Positions 8,397 through 16,505 of a stretch of DNA of 64,000 nt are shown here, one piece after another; positions within the stretch are counted from its first letter, which is position 1; each line of letters opens with the position of its first letter. The stretch comes from Marinobacter sediminicola (GTDB lineage Bacteria; Pseudomonadota; Gammaproteobacteria; Pseudomonadales; Oleiphilaceae). Where the stretch lies: positions 62,001 through 126,000 of the forward strand of contig NZ_JAVIXR010000007.1 in the NCBI RefSeq assembly GCF_031157525.1, written 5' to 3'. Made by a program: the position numbers and the translations under genes. The notes under the pieces are model-generated. The model saw only the letters and a list, made by a program, of their open reading frames with translations, did no database searches and was not told where the DNA came from.

Positions 8397-8723
8397 ATGA
8401 GCGGAAATATTGTAAATGTAACGGATGCATCTTTTGAACAGGACGTACTTCAGTCTGACGTGCCCGTGTTGGTAGATTACTGGGCTGAGTGGTGTGGACC
8501 TTGCAAAATGATTGCGCCCGTACTCGAAGAAATTGCTGACGAATACGCTGGCAAACTGAAAGTCTGCAAACTCAACATCGACGAAAACGAGCAGACCCCG
8601 CCCAAGTTCAACATCCGCGGCATCCCGACTCTGATGTTGTTTAAAAACGGCAACGTTGACGCCACCAAAGTCGGCGCACTGTCCAAATCCCAGCTTGCGG
8701 CATTCCTGGACAGCAATCTCTGA
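8397..8723 (+). CDS. trxA: Thioredoxin 1
   Basis: The 108-residue protein has the thioredoxin active site W-C33-G-P-C36 and the cis-proline segment GIPTLMLF. It is the general cytoplasmic dithiol reductant for ribonucleotide reductase, PAPS reductase and methionine sulfoxide reductases. The ATG at 8397 gives the standard length, with AGGAAAATTGAA before it; longer in-frame extensions to 8253 have no homology. It is followed directly by an intrinsic terminator, so it is probably transcribed alone. Confidence 0.96.
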   Translation: MSGNIVNVTDASFEQDVLQSDVPVLVDYWAEWCGPCKMIAPVLEEIADEYAGKLKVCKLNIDENEQTPPKFNIRGIPTLMLFKNGNVDATKVGALSKSQLAAFLDSNL

Positions 8724-8741
8724 TTGCATCCTGATGGCCTG

Positions 8742-8780
8742 AAAACCGCCCCTGGGCCACGCTCTTGGGCGGTTTTTTTT
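8742..8780 (+). terminator. Intrinsic terminator of trxA
   Basis: ACCGCCC pairs with GGGCGGT (stem arms within 8742-8751 and 8767-8773), followed by a run of eight T to 8780. It is a strong rho-independent terminator 18 bp after the trxA stop. The mobA start lies 13 bp beyond it, so mobA needs its own promoter or read-through. Confidence 0.92.
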
Positions 8781-8793
8781 GCTTGGACCTGTG

Positions 8794-9384
8794 ATGACCC
8801 AAATAAATTTGGAAAAAGTCTGCGCCCTGCTGCTCGCCGGCGGCGCCGGAACGCGCATGAACGGCCAAGACAAAGGCCTCATGCTTTGGCGCGAACGTCC
8901 AATGGCCCACTGGGTAGCCGAAGCCTTGAGCAGCGTTGCCGCCCCATTACTCATCAGCGCTAACCGCTCCTTGCAAGATTACCGCCTGCTGGGCGACGTA
9001 CTGCAAGACACCCCTGAATTCAAAGGCCAGGGCCCCTTGGTCGGATTGCTCGCAGGCCTGACCGAAGCAAGAAAACGCGGCTTCGACGCCGTGCTTGTCT
9101 GCCCCTGCGACACTCCTGGCATACAGCCCAGCGTATTCAAACGTTTATTAACTGTCTGGGAAGAACAGCCTAACGCCCCGGTTATCGCCCAATGCAAAGG
9201 AAAATCCCACCCCTTGCACGGTGTGTTTCCTGTTTCACTTATCAACCGGCTGGAAGCCCAACTTAGAGACGACAATCGAAGAGTTATGGTATTCGCTGAA
9301 AGCGCCGGCGCCAGAATTCTGGATTGCGCAGATGCCGAAGAAGCGTTCAAGAACCGAAACCGGCCAGAAGATTTAATAAGCTGA
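8794..9384 (+). CDS. mobA: Molybdenum cofactor guanylyltransferase
   Basis: MobA transfers GMP from GTP to molybdenum-molybdopterin, making the bis-MGD cofactor used by DMSO-reductase-family enzymes such as nitrate reductase and formate dehydrogenase. The 196-residue protein has the nucleotidyltransferase loop LLLAGGAGTRMNGQDKG, then QGPLVGLLAG and VLVCPCDTPG. I chose the ATG at 8794; a TTG at 8779 and a GTG at 8791 are in frame, but the first lies inside the trxA terminator. It converges on the moaB-moeA-moaD-moaE operon. The structured repeat at 9422-9528 lies between them. Confidence 0.92.
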   Translation: MTQINLEKVCALLLAGGAGTRMNGQDKGLMLWRERPMAHWVAEALSSVAAPLLISANRSLQDYRLLGDVLQDTPEFKGQGPLVGLLAGLTEARKRGFDAVLVCPCDTPGIQPSVFKRLLTVWEEQPNAPVIAQCKGKSHPLHGVFPVSLINRLEAQLRDDNRRVMVFAESAGARILDCADAEEAFKNRNRPEDLIS

Positions 9385-9421
9385 AGGCAGTGCCAGCTAG
9401 AGGAATGGGCACAAACCAGGG

Positions 9422-9528
9422 CTTTGGCGGGGAACCTCTTCCCGAAAATGTGCGGAGCCATGGATGGCGGAGCCAAGCGTACAAGGACGTATTAACAGCG
9501 TTTTTCGGGAAGAGGTTCCCCGCCAAAG
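9422..9528 (+). repeat. Structured intergenic repeat, copy 1 (27-bp outer stem, two ANGGAY hexaloop hairpins)
   Basis: A perfect 27-bp inverted repeat (9422-9448 and 9502-9528) encloses a 53-nt core. The core has two small hairpins. One is GCC-ATGGAT-GGC (9457-9468). The other is TAC-AAGGAC-GTA (9480-9491), part of GTACAAGGACGT, which matches 11 of 12 positions of the published CsrA selection consensus RUACARGGAUGU. The core aligns without gaps to the core of the copy at 13799-13893 (35 of 53 identical). The outer stems are unrelated in sequence. On the plus strand it forms the 3' region of mobA. It may also help end the converging mobA and moaE transcripts. The role is inferred. Confidence 0.85.
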
Positions 9529-9559
9529 ACCGACCAGCCAAGCACCACTTAGGGGCTAG

Positions 9560-10009
9560 CTACTTACCCCAAGCCTTACCGCGAGCAACATCCGAAGCCT
9601 TCTGCTCCACCCAATGCTCCCCAGCCTCAGAAAGCTCCTTCTTCCAGAACGGCGCCGACGTCTTCAAAGCGTCCATAATAAACGCGCAAGCCGCAAACGC
9701 ATCCGCCCGATGAGCGCTACAAACCCCCACAAACACAATCTGCTCCTGCAACAACAAACGCCCAACCCGATGAATAACCCGAGCCTTCCGCACATCCCAG
9801 CGCCGCGAAGCCTCCTCAATCAGCCCCGCAATCACCTGCTCTGTCATCCCGGGATAATGCTCCAGAAACAACCCGGATACATCCGCCGTATCGCCATTGT
9901 CACGAACCAGCCCCGTAAATGTGGCAATAGCACCCGTGCCCGCGCCACTATCCCGCAGAGCGGCATATTCAACGCTGGCATCAAAATCCTCAGACTGAAC
10001 ACTGATCAT
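9560..10009 (-). CDS. moaE: Molybdopterin synthase catalytic subunit
   Basis: MoaE forms the large subunit of molybdopterin synthase and inserts two sulfurs, delivered by MoaD, into cyclic pyranopterin monophosphate. The 149-residue protein shows the family blocks GAIATFTGLVRD, LFLEHYPGMT, HRVGRLLLQEQIVFVGV, SAHRADAF and APFWKKE, the last containing the catalytic lysine region. It follows moaD with a single base between stop and start, so the two subunits are translationally coupled. It is the last gene of the leftward operon moaB-moeA-moaD-moaE. Confidence 0.95.
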   Translation of the reverse strand: MISVQSEDFDASVEYAALRDSGAGTGAIATFTGLVRDNGDTADVSGLFLEHYPGMTEQVIAGLIEEASRRWDVRKARVIHRVGRLLLQEQIVFVGVCSAHRADAFAACAFIMDALKTSAPFWKKELSEAGEHWVEQKASDVARGKAWGK

Positions 10010-10010
10010 C

Positions 10011-10271
10011 TCAACCTCCCGTTACCGGCGGGAAAAAAGCCACCTCATCCCCGGCCTTAACCGCCGCTGCAGGCTTCGCTATAGCCTGATTGATCGCAAT
10101 CATCACCGGTTGCCCGCCTTGCAGCTGTGCCCAAGGCCCGCCGCGACAAGCCAGGGCTGCCAGCAAATCACCGGCCGTCTGCTCCTTCTCTGCCGGTAGC
10201 GTGAGTTCCTCCGTACCCAACTCCTCCCGGAGGCGGGCAAAAAAACGAACAGTCAGGGTCTGGTCAGTCAT
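10011..10271 (-). CDS. moaD: Molybdopterin synthase sulfur carrier subunit
   Basis: The 86-residue protein has a ubiquitin-like fold (VRFFARLREELG at the start, VAFFPPVTGG at the end). The C-terminal Gly-Gly is the site that MoeB adenylates and that then carries the thiocarboxylate. The start codon follows the moeA stop after one base, and the gene ends one base before moaE. No moeB is present in this window, so activation must depend on a gene elsewhere. Confidence 0.95.
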   Translation of the reverse strand: MTDQTLTVRFFARLREELGTEELTLPAEKEQTAGDLLAALACRGGPWAQLQGGQPVMIAINQAIAKPAAAVKAGDEVAFFPPVTGG

Positions 10272-10272
10272 A

Positions 10273-11484
10273 TCAGCTCAATAACTCAGTAAATGGGTAG
10301 TAGGTCAGCAGGTCACCCTCTGCCACTGTGGCATGCTCCGGAACCACGGCCAGGCCACCAGCCCAGCAGGCAGAGCTCAACACGCCAGAACTCTGGTTCG
10401 GGTAGGCGCTGACCCGTGCGTTGCCGTTAACAGACTCGGTGCGTGCACGGACAAACTCCCTGCGCACGGAAGCCGAAGCAACCGTAAACGCAGCAGGCAC
10501 CTGTTGGCCCATAGGGTGAACCTGCATGCGCCCTTGGCAGGTGCGGATGTAAGGCATACCTACAACCAGAAATGTCACCAGCACGGCGGCGGGGTTCCCG
10601 GGCAGACCCAGTACCGGAGTACCCTTGATCGAGCCGAATGCCAGAGGTTTCCCGGGCTTGATGGCCATGCGCCATAGTGACAGCTCGCCAGACTCTTCCA
10701 GCACCGCCCGCACGTGATCCTCCTCACCCACGGACACGCCTCCGCTGGTGATAATCAGGTCTGCTTGCGCTGCCGCGCGTTCAAGCGTGTCGCGAGTAAC
10801 CGAGCGAGTGTCTCTCAGGGTCTCGCATAGCACTGCATCACAACCGGCGTCTGCCAGCAGTCCAAGCAATGTAAAACGATTGGTGTTGTAAATCTGCCCC
10901 GGCCCCAGTGGCGTGCCCGGGTCTACCAACTCATCGCCGGTAGACAGAATCGCGACACGCAATTTTTTCATCACTGTAACGTCAGCCACGCCCATGGACG
11001 CCAGAAGGCCCATTTCCTGCGCTCTGATCTTCGTGCCCTTTGCCAAAGCAAGGCTGCCCTCGGCAAGATCCTGGCCGCGCCTGCGAATATTCTGATCGGT
11101 TTTCACCTCGGCATTGATCAGGATGCCCTTATCCGTAACATCCACTCGCTCTTGCATGATCACCGTGTCGGCGCCCTCGGGAACCTCCGAGCCTGTAAAA
11201 ATGCGGGCAGCCGTGCCGGGTTTTAGAGGGCTGGGAGCAGAGCCAGCGGGGATGCGGTCTGAGACTGGCAGAGCCTGGCCAGGAATGTAATCCTCGGCGC
11301 GCAGAGCGTAGCCATCCACCGCGCTGTTATCTGCTGGCGGCACATCTGCCGGCACCTGATAATCTTGAGCCAGTATTCGCCCCAGGCTTTCAGTGAGCGG
11401 CAAGCACTCGCTCTCTGTGATCACCGGGGCCTTACTCAGAAGGTGGTCAATAGCCTCTTCAACCGGTGTCAGATTGGCGGCCAT
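10273..11484 (-). CDS. moeA: Molybdopterin molybdenumtransferase
   Basis: MoeA inserts molybdate into adenylylated molybdopterin. The 403-residue length is normal. Visible motifs are the N-terminal ADVPPADNSAVDGYA, the MoaB/MogA-like domain with STGDELVDPG and TSGGVSVGEEDHV, and the substrate-site stretch KPGKPLAFG-GLPGNPAA. The C-terminal beta domain (about 325-400) is complete. The gene is 22 bp downstream of moaB and one base from moaD, so it is transcribed with both. Confidence 0.95.
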   Translation of the reverse strand: MAANLTPVEEAIDHLLSKAPVITESECLPLTESLGRILAQDYQVPADVPPADNSAVDGYALRAEDYIPGQALPVSDRIPAGSAPSPLKPGTAARIFTGSEVPEGADTVIMQERVDVTDKGILINAEVKTDQNIRRRGQDLAEGSLALAKGTKIRAQEMGLLASMGVADVTVMKKLRVAILSTGDELVDPGTPLGPGQIYNTNRFTLLGLLADAGCDAVLCETLRDTRSVTRDTLERAAAQADLIITSGGVSVGEEDHVRAVLEESGELSLWRMAIKPGKPLAFGSIKGTPVLGLPGNPAAVLVTFLVVGMPYIRTCQGRMQVHPMGQQVPAAFTVASASVRREFVRARTESVNGNARVSAYPNQSSGVLSSACWAGGLAVVPEHATVAEGDLLTYYPFTELLS

Positions 11485-11506
11485 GGTTCTCTCTCCCTAG
11501 TCAAAA

Positions 11507-12079
11507 TTAGCGCGCGGCGCGAGTTCCTATAACCTGATGAAGACGCTCAACGGCGCGTTCAGGTTTGCGGCCAACCAGCGCGGAAAAGTTGCAAGGGCCA
11601 TGGCGGCTATCGAGCTGAGTACTTAAAATGCCGTTCCAGCCCGTGCGGCATGCTCCGGTAGAACCGGGTAGACAAAAAATCGCTGTATGGTTGGCAAGGC
11701 CACCGAAGGCTCTGGACTGAATAGTAGAGGTGCCGATCTCAGCAGCCGACTGGCGTCGGAATTCTTCGCCAAAACCTTCAATAGTCTTGTCCAGCAAGGG
11801 CGAAACCGCCTCGGGGGTGCTGTCACGCTCATGAAAGCCGGTACCGCCTGTAATGATCACTACATGCACGTCGGGTTCCGCAATCCAGGCCGACATGGCT
11901 GCACGCACGAGATAAACGTCGTCCGGTAGTATGCGCCGTGAAATCAGCGTGTGCCCGGCTTCCAGTACGCTGTCTTCAAGAAACTGCCCGGAGGAGTCCT
12001 CCTCGGGCCCACGAGTGTCGGATATTGTGAGAATGGCGATATTGAGTGGGTTAAGTTCGCTGGTGCGTTCACTGCTCAT
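11507..12079 (-). CDS. moaB: Molybdenum cofactor biosynthesis protein B
   Basis: The 190-residue protein belongs to the MoaB/MogA family: [14 protein letters not shown] near residue 17, [17 protein letters not shown] in the middle, and [14 protein letters not shown] near residue 140. MoaB-type proteins bind molybdopterin; in many bacteria such proteins carry out the adenylylation step that E. coli assigns to MogA. With no mogA nearby, this gene probably supplies that activity here (inference). It is the first gene of the operon and is divergent from rho, with a CGGAG ribosome site before the ATG. Confidence 0.92.
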   Translation of the reverse strand: MSSERTSELNPLNIAILTISDTRGPEEDSSGQFLEDSVLEAGHTLISRRILPDDVYLVRAAMSAWIAEPDVHVVIITGGTGFHERDSTPEAVSPLLDKTIEGFGEEFRRQSAAEIGTSTIQSRAFGGLANHTAIFCLPGSTGACRTGWNGILSTQLDSRHGPCNFSALVGRKPERAVERLHQVIGTRAAR

Positions 12080-12133
12080 GATCGGGGCTCCGAAAAAACA
12101 CGAAAAAATTCTATGGTGCCAGTATCCCCATCA

Positions 12134-12181
12134 GGGCCGGACAATGGAAGGGAGTAACCCATCAGGGGGAGGTTCCGGCCC
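12134..12181. repeat. Inverted repeat plus direct repeat in the moaB-rho divergent region
   Basis: GGGCCGGA (12134-12141) is the reverse complement of TCCGGCCC (12174-12181). In addition the 10-mer CCCATCAGGG occurs twice in the same orientation, at 12127-12136 and 12158-12167. The element lies 55-100 bp upstream of moaB on the minus strand. It may be an operator or an RNA structure in the moaB leader. The rest of the 365-bp gap, apart from the promoter candidate listed at 12234, shows nothing recognisable. Confidence 0.5.
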
Positions 12182-12233
12182 TTGTGCGCAGGCATGGCGG
12201 CTGAAAAAACTGGCGTTAATTTGGTTGGTGCTC

Positions 12234-12263
12234 TTGACATTGGCCAGCAAGGTAGATGATTAT
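12234..12263 (+). promoter_or_regulatory. Candidate rho promoter
   Basis: A perfect TTGACA (12234-12239) is followed after 18 bp by GATTAT (12258-12263, 4 of 6 matches to TATAAT). This would give rho a leader of roughly 175 nt. Long leaders are known for rho in E. coli, where rho controls its own transcription by early termination. A second TTGACA at 12361 has no acceptable -10. Confidence 0.4.
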
Positions 12264-12444
12264 CGGTCTCGCCCTACGAACGTTTGTACCCACTCTATAC
12301 TGGCTTCTGTTTTTTTCCGGCTCTCATTCGCACCGGTTGCTCCATCTGCCAGCATCTGTTTTGACAACGAATTACACAATCTGTTCAGGGCACCCCTGTC
12401 ATACCAACGTCCGTTTAATTCCATTCCTGAAAATCTAATAACCT

Positions 12445-13707
12445 ATGAATCTTACTGAACTCAAGCAGAACTCCATGCCCGAATTGCTCGAAATCGCGCA
12501 AGAAATGGGCCTCGATAACCTGGCACGCTCGCGTAAGCAGGATGTTATCTTCACGATATTGAAGAAACATGCGAAAAGCGGCGAAGACATTTACGGCGAT
12601 GGCGTATTGGAGATTCTGCAGGATGGTTTCGGCTTCCTCCGGTCTGCCGACGCTTCGTACCTGGCTGGACCAGACGACATATACGTCTCCCCCAGCCAGA
12701 TTCGCCGCTTCAACCTGCGCACCGGTGATACCGTTGCCGGCAAGATCCGGCCCCCGAAAGACGGCGAGCGTTATTTTGCTTTGTTGAAAGTGGCTGAGAT
12801 CAACTTCGACAAACCGGACAACGCCCGTAACAAGATCCTGTTTGAAAACCTGACTCCGTTGTTCCCGGACGAGCGCATGCAGCTGGAAACCGGTAACGGC
12901 AGCACCGAGGATCTGTCATCCCGCGTGTTGGACCTGGTTGCGCCTATCGGTAAAGGCCAGCGTGGTTTGATTGTATCGCCACCCAAGGCAGGTAAAACCC
13001 TGCTGATGCAGAGTATTGCCCAGTCTATTGCGCGTAATCATCCTGAGTGTCACATCATTGTTCTGTTGATTGATGAGCGCCCGGAAGAAGTGACCGAAAT
13101 GCAGCGCACCGTGCGCGGCGAAGTGATTGCTTCTACTTTTGATGAACCACCTGCGCGCCACGTTCAGGTAGCCGAGATGGTTATCGAGAAGGCCAAGCGC
13201 CTGGTTGAGCATAAAAAAGACGTGGTTATTCTGCTGGATTCCATCACCCGCCTAGCTCGCGCCTATAACACGGTCATCCCGTCATCTGGCAAAGTACTGA
13301 CCGGTGGTGTTGATGCCCACGCTCTGGAAAAGCCCAAGCGCTTCTTCGGTGCAGCCCGTAATGTAGAAGAGGGCGGCAGCCTGACTATCCTGGCCACGGC
13401 TCTGGTGAACACGGGTTCCAAAATGGACGAAGTGATTTACGAGGAGTTTAAGGGCACAGGTAACATGGAAGTGCACCTGGACCGTAAAATCGCCGAGAAG
13501 CGGGTGTATCCTGCGCTCAACGTTCGCAGCTCCGGCACGCGCCGCGAAGACTTGCTGATGAGCGAAGCGGATATCCAGCGTGTATGGATTCTGCGTAAGC
13601 TGTTGCACTCCATGGACGACGACACTGCGGCCATCGAGTTCTTGCTGGACAAGCTTAAAGACACCAAGACTAATGACGAATTCTTCCAGTCTATGAAGCG
13701 TCGCTAG
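12445..13707 (+). CDS. rho: Transcription termination factor Rho
   Basis: Rho is the hexameric RNA helicase that ends transcription at rut sites. The 420-residue protein starts MNLTELKQ and has the N-terminal helix bundle. The cold-shock RNA-binding fold (about 50-125) includes GFGFLRS and the [10 protein letters not shown] block. The Walker A motif reads SPPKAGKT, followed by [14 protein letters not shown] (Walker B region) and [22 protein letters not shown]. The ring-closing C-terminal residues are present. Length is standard. No strong ribosome site is seen before the ATG. The structured repeat at 13799-13893 lies in the 3' region. Confidence 0.97.
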   Translation: MNLTELKQNSMPELLEIAQEMGLDNLARSRKQDVIFTILKKHAKSGEDIYGDGVLEILQDGFGFLRSADASYLAGPDDIYVSPSQIRRFNLRTGDTVAGKIRPPKDGERYFALLKVAEINFDKPDNARNKILFENLTPLFPDERMQLETGNGSTEDLSSRVLDLVAPIGKGQRGLIVSPPKAGKTLLMQSIAQSIARNHPECHIIVLLIDERPEEVTEMQRTVRGEVIASTFDEPPARHVQVAEMVIEKAKRLVEHKKDVVILLDSITRLARAYNTVIPSSGKVLTGGVDAHALEKPKRFFGAARNVEEGGSLTILATALVNTGSKMDEVIYEEFKGTGNMEVHLDRKIAEKRVYPALNVRSSGTRREDLLMSEADIQRVWILRKLLHSMDDDTAAIEFLLDKLKDTKTNDEFFQSMKRR

Positions 13708-13798
13708 AGTCGAAGTTTTGGGCGTGCGCCTTTATTGGATTACAGTTCAGCTTTAGCGAGTTTTTGCCTTGAGTTAACTGGTGATTCCGTGAACGCGG

Positions 13799-13893
13799 TG
13801 AGGGCCTGCTTTCCCAGACTGTGTCTTGCCAAGGATGGCAAGACCAAGCCCCCAGGGATGGGTTTACGGCGTGTCTGGGAAAGCAGGCCCTCA
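13799..13893 (+). repeat. Structured intergenic repeat, copy 2 (21-bp outer stem, two ANGGAY hexaloop hairpins)
   Basis: A perfect 21-bp inverted repeat (13799-13819 and 13873-13893) encloses a core of 53 nt, the same length as in copy 1. The first hairpin is GCC-AAGGAT-GGC (13828-13839), extended to six base pairs in this copy. The second is CCC-AGGGAT-GGG (13851-13862). Compared with copy 1, the second stem has changed from TAC/GTA to CCC/GGG with pairing kept, which supports a structured RNA. The element lies 92 nt after the rho stop and about 77 nt before ubiD, on the coding strand of both genes. A leftward open frame of 67 codons here is an artefact of the repeat. Confidence 0.85.
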
Positions 13894-13970
13894 TTGCGTT
13901 CTGGCACTGGCTGAGAAGTCTGGAAGGTGGCGAACTCCGTATTAGAAGCTAACCGTGAACGGAGCCAACG

Positions 13971-15458
13971 ATGAAATACAACGATCTGCGGGACTTCATT
14001 GACCAGTTGGAGAAACTGGGTGAGCTGAAACGCATCTCAGTGGAAGTAGACCCCCACCTGGAAATGACCGAAATCTGCGACCGCACGCTGCGGGCAGGTG
14101 GTCCTGCGTTGTTGTTTGAAAACCCCAAAGGCTACGACATGCCTGTGCTTGCCAACCTCTTCGGCACCACCCGAAGAGTGGCTCTGGGCATGGGGCAAGA
14201 AGACGTCACTGCACTCCGGGAAGTGGGCAAACTGCTTGCCTACCTCAAAGAGCCAGATCCCCCCAAAGGCTTCAAAGACGCGATCGAAAAGTTGCCATTG
14301 CTTCGGCAAGTGATGCGCATGAGCCCGAAAGTGCTCAGGTCAGCGCCCTGTCAGGACGTGGTGATAGAAAAAGACAAAGTTGATCTTTACCAAATCCCCG
14401 TACAGCACTGCTGGCCTGGGGATGCCGGGCCACTGGTGACATGGCCACTGGTGATTACCCGTGGGCCCCACAAAGAACGGCAGAATCTGGGGATTTATAG
14501 GCAACAGGTGATTGGTCGTAACCGGCTGATCATGCGGTGGTTGAGTCATCGTGGTGGCGCATTGGATTTTCAGGAGTTTCAGAAACAGAACCCTGGCAAA
14601 CCTTATCCCGTTGCAGTCGCCCTTGGCGCCGACCCGGCAACCATTCTGGGTGCAGTGACGCCTGTTCCTGATTCTCTTTCCGAGTATGCGTTTGCAGGCT
14701 TGTTGCGGGGTAGTCGGACCGAGTTGGTGCAGTGCGGCCTCAGTGATTTGCAGGTGCCAGCCAGTGCCGAAATTGTCCTGGAAGGCTTTATTTACCCGGA
14801 TGACAACGCCCCGGAAGGCCCGTTTGGTGACCATACCGGTTATTACAACGAAGTGGACGAGTTCCCGGTGTTCACCGTTGAGCGGATCACCCACCGCAAA
14901 GATCCGATTTACCACAGCACATATACTGGCAGGCCGCCCGATGAGCCGGCGATTCTGGGTGTGGCGCTGAATGAGGTGTTTATCCCCATTCTGCAAAAGC
15001 AGTTTCCGGAGATTGTGGATTTTTATCTGCCGCCCGAAGGCTGCTCCTACCGCTTGGCAGTGGTGACCATGAAAAAGCAATACCCTGGCCATGCGAAGCG
15101 CGTGATGATGGGGGTATGGTCTTTCCTGCGCCAGTTTATGTACACCAAGTTCGTGATCGTGACCGATGACGATGTAGATGCCCGTAACTGGGAAGATGTG
15201 ATTTGGGCCATTACCACCCGCATGGACCCGATTCGCGATACCACTCTGGTCGAAAACACGCCCATTGATTATCTGGATTTTGCATCGCCGGTGTCTGGCC
15301 TTGGCTCCAAAATGGGGATGGACGCCACCAACAAATGGCCGGGTGAAACCACCCGCGAGTGGGGCGAGCCCATCGCCATGACCGACGCTGTAAAACAGCG
15401 TGTGGACGAACTCTGGGACAGTCTGGGTATTGAAACTTCGGCTGGCCGCCCTGATTGA
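13971..15458 (+). CDS. ubiD: 4-hydroxy-3-polyprenylbenzoate decarboxylase
   Basis: UbiD decarboxylates the polyprenylated ring in ubiquinone synthesis using the prenylated flavin made by UbiX. The 495-residue length equals the family norm. Recognisable blocks are [10 protein letters not shown] at the start, the [15 protein letters not shown] region that binds prenyl-FMN and Mn, GSRTELV, and [12 protein letters not shown] with the conserved catalytic glutamates. A GGAG ribosome site precedes the ATG. It is followed by the oxidoreductase gene after one base, an arrangement like ubiD-fre in E. coli. Confidence 0.96.
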   Translation: MKYNDLRDFIDQLEKLGELKRISVEVDPHLEMTEICDRTLRAGGPALLFENPKGYDMPVLANLFGTTRRVALGMGQEDVTALREVGKLLAYLKEPDPPKGFKDAIEKLPLLRQVMRMSPKVLRSAPCQDVVIEKDKVDLYQIPVQHCWPGDAGPLVTWPLVITRGPHKERQNLGIYRQQVIGRNRLIMRWLSHRGGALDFQEFQKQNPGKPYPVAVALGADPATILGAVTPVPDSLSEYAFAGLLRGSRTELVQCGLSDLQVPASAEIVLEGFIYPDDNAPEGPFGDHTGYYNEVDEFPVFTVERITHRKDPIYHSTYTGRPPDEPAILGVALNEVFIPILQKQFPEIVDFYLPPEGCSYRLAVVTMKKQYPGHAKRVMMGVWSFLRQFMYTKFVIVTDDDVDARNWEDVIWAITTRMDPIRDTTLVENTPIDYLDFASPVSGLGSKMGMDATNKWPGETTREWGEPIAMTDAVKQRVDELWDSLGIETSAGRPD

Positions 15459-15459
15459 T

Positions 15460-16464
15460 ATGAGCAACAGGCAGTGGCAGGTGACTATTGAGCCCTCCGG
15501 CATTCGCTACCTGGCGCCCGCTAACGGGGATCTGTTAAACGCAGCAGGCAGTGCCGGTATTGCTGTTCCCCACGCCTGCAAAAATGGTGTATGCGAACTT
15601 TGTGAAGCTCGCCTGAAAAGCGGCTCCGCTCTGAACACCCGAAACCAACAGATGATTCCGGTCGGCGCGCGACTGATGATGTGCAGAACCGCCGCGCTTG
15701 ACCATCTAGAATTGGAGATGAGTGCCGTTATGGCAGCAGGACAGAATCAGCCCCGAAAGTTTCAGGCAAACGTGGTGGATGTGAGCTCAATCAGCCATGA
15801 CGTGTATCGGGTTGAGCTTCAGTTGCCGCGGCGGCGGGAGGTGGCTTTTCATGCGGGCCAGTATTTGTCCATCAACCTGCCGGATGCTGAGCCCTGTTAT
15901 TTTTCCATTGCCAGCAGTCCGTCGGAGCAGAATATTGAGTTGCATATTCAGGCGTCCCCGGAGTGGCTGTCGGCGCAAAAGGTTATTGATGCGCTGACTT
16001 CGGGTGAAACCGTCAGCCTGGAATTACCCCACGGCAAAGCCTGTCTGGCGAGCACTCCTGAGAAGCCATTGCTTCTGGTTGCAGCAGGTACGGGGTTTGC
16101 GCAGATGAAAAGCCTGGTGGACTATTTGCGCGGCATAGCTTCTAGCCAGCCGGTAAGATTGTTCTGGGGCGTGCGTCGCCACGAGGATATGTACCTCAGA
16201 TCCATGGCTCGACAGTGGGAACAGGAGTGGCCTGTTTTCAGCTTTCAGCCAGTGGTGGGTGATGACGAAGACAGCGAATGGAGTGGGCACCACGACCAAC
16301 TTGTACGCGCTGTGTTGGCCTCAGGCATGGATTGGCAAAATGTGGAAGTACACGCCAGTGGCTCGCCAACGATGGTTTACACGTTGATGGACGCTCTGGT
16401 GGAAGCGGGGCTTCCACCTCAAGCGTTCTTTTCTGATGTGCTGGAGTATGCACCTCGCAGTTGA
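15460..16464 (+). CDS. Ferredoxin-fused NAD(P)H-flavin reductase (Fre-like)
   Basis: The 334-residue protein has a plant-type 2Fe-2S ferredoxin domain at the N-terminus (residues about 4-85), with cysteines in the pattern ACKNGVCELC and a fourth in MMCRTA. A ferredoxin-NADP reductase module follows: FAD site YLSIN-YFSIAS (about 145-165) and NAD site LLLVAAGTGFAQM. E. coli Fre, next to ubiD, lacks the ferredoxin domain, so this is the longer, fused form similar to CDP-6-deoxy-glucoseen reductase-type proteins. ATG at 15460 follows the ubiD stop after one base. It may feed electrons to ubiquinone synthesis or flavin reduction; the partner is not shown by the sequence. Confidence 0.85.
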   Translation: MSNRQWQVTIEPSGIRYLAPANGDLLNAAGSAGIAVPHACKNGVCELCEARLKSGSALNTRNQQMIPVGARLMMCRTAALDHLELEMSAVMAAGQNQPRKFQANVVDVSSISHDVYRVELQLPRRREVAFHAGQYLSINLPDAEPCYFSIASSPSEQNIELHIQASPEWLSAQKVIDALTSGETVSLELPHGKACLASTPEKPLLLVAAGTGFAQMKSLVDYLRGIASSQPVRLFWGVRRHEDMYLRSMARQWEQEWPVFSFQPVVGDDEDSEWSGHHDQLVRAVLASGMDWQNVEVHASGSPTMVYTLMDALVEAGLPPQAFFSDVLEYAPRS

Positions 16465-16505
16465 GGTGCTGGGTAAATGGTCAAATCTTGCAGGCTGGCC
16501 GCTGC

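Noticed and set aside
12361..12366. A perfect TTGACA just upstream of rho
   Set aside because: No -10 hexamer at 16-18 bp; the better pairing is with the TTGACA at 12234.
12256..12438. A 60-codon frame just upstream of rho, considered as a leader peptide
   Set aside because: It lacks a ribosome site and does not resemble the E. coli rho leader peptide; composition looks like read-through of non-coding sequence.
13691..13894. A 67-codon leftward frame after rho, and a similar 64-codon leftward frame at 9347-9541
   Set aside because: Both are created by the structured repeat and share residues only because the DNA repeat is shared; there are no ribosome sites.
14340..15503. A 387-codon open frame antisense to ubiD
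   Set aside because: It is the mirror frame of a well-conserved gene, has His- and Cys-rich low-homology sequence and no ribosome site; high-GC third positions keep it open.
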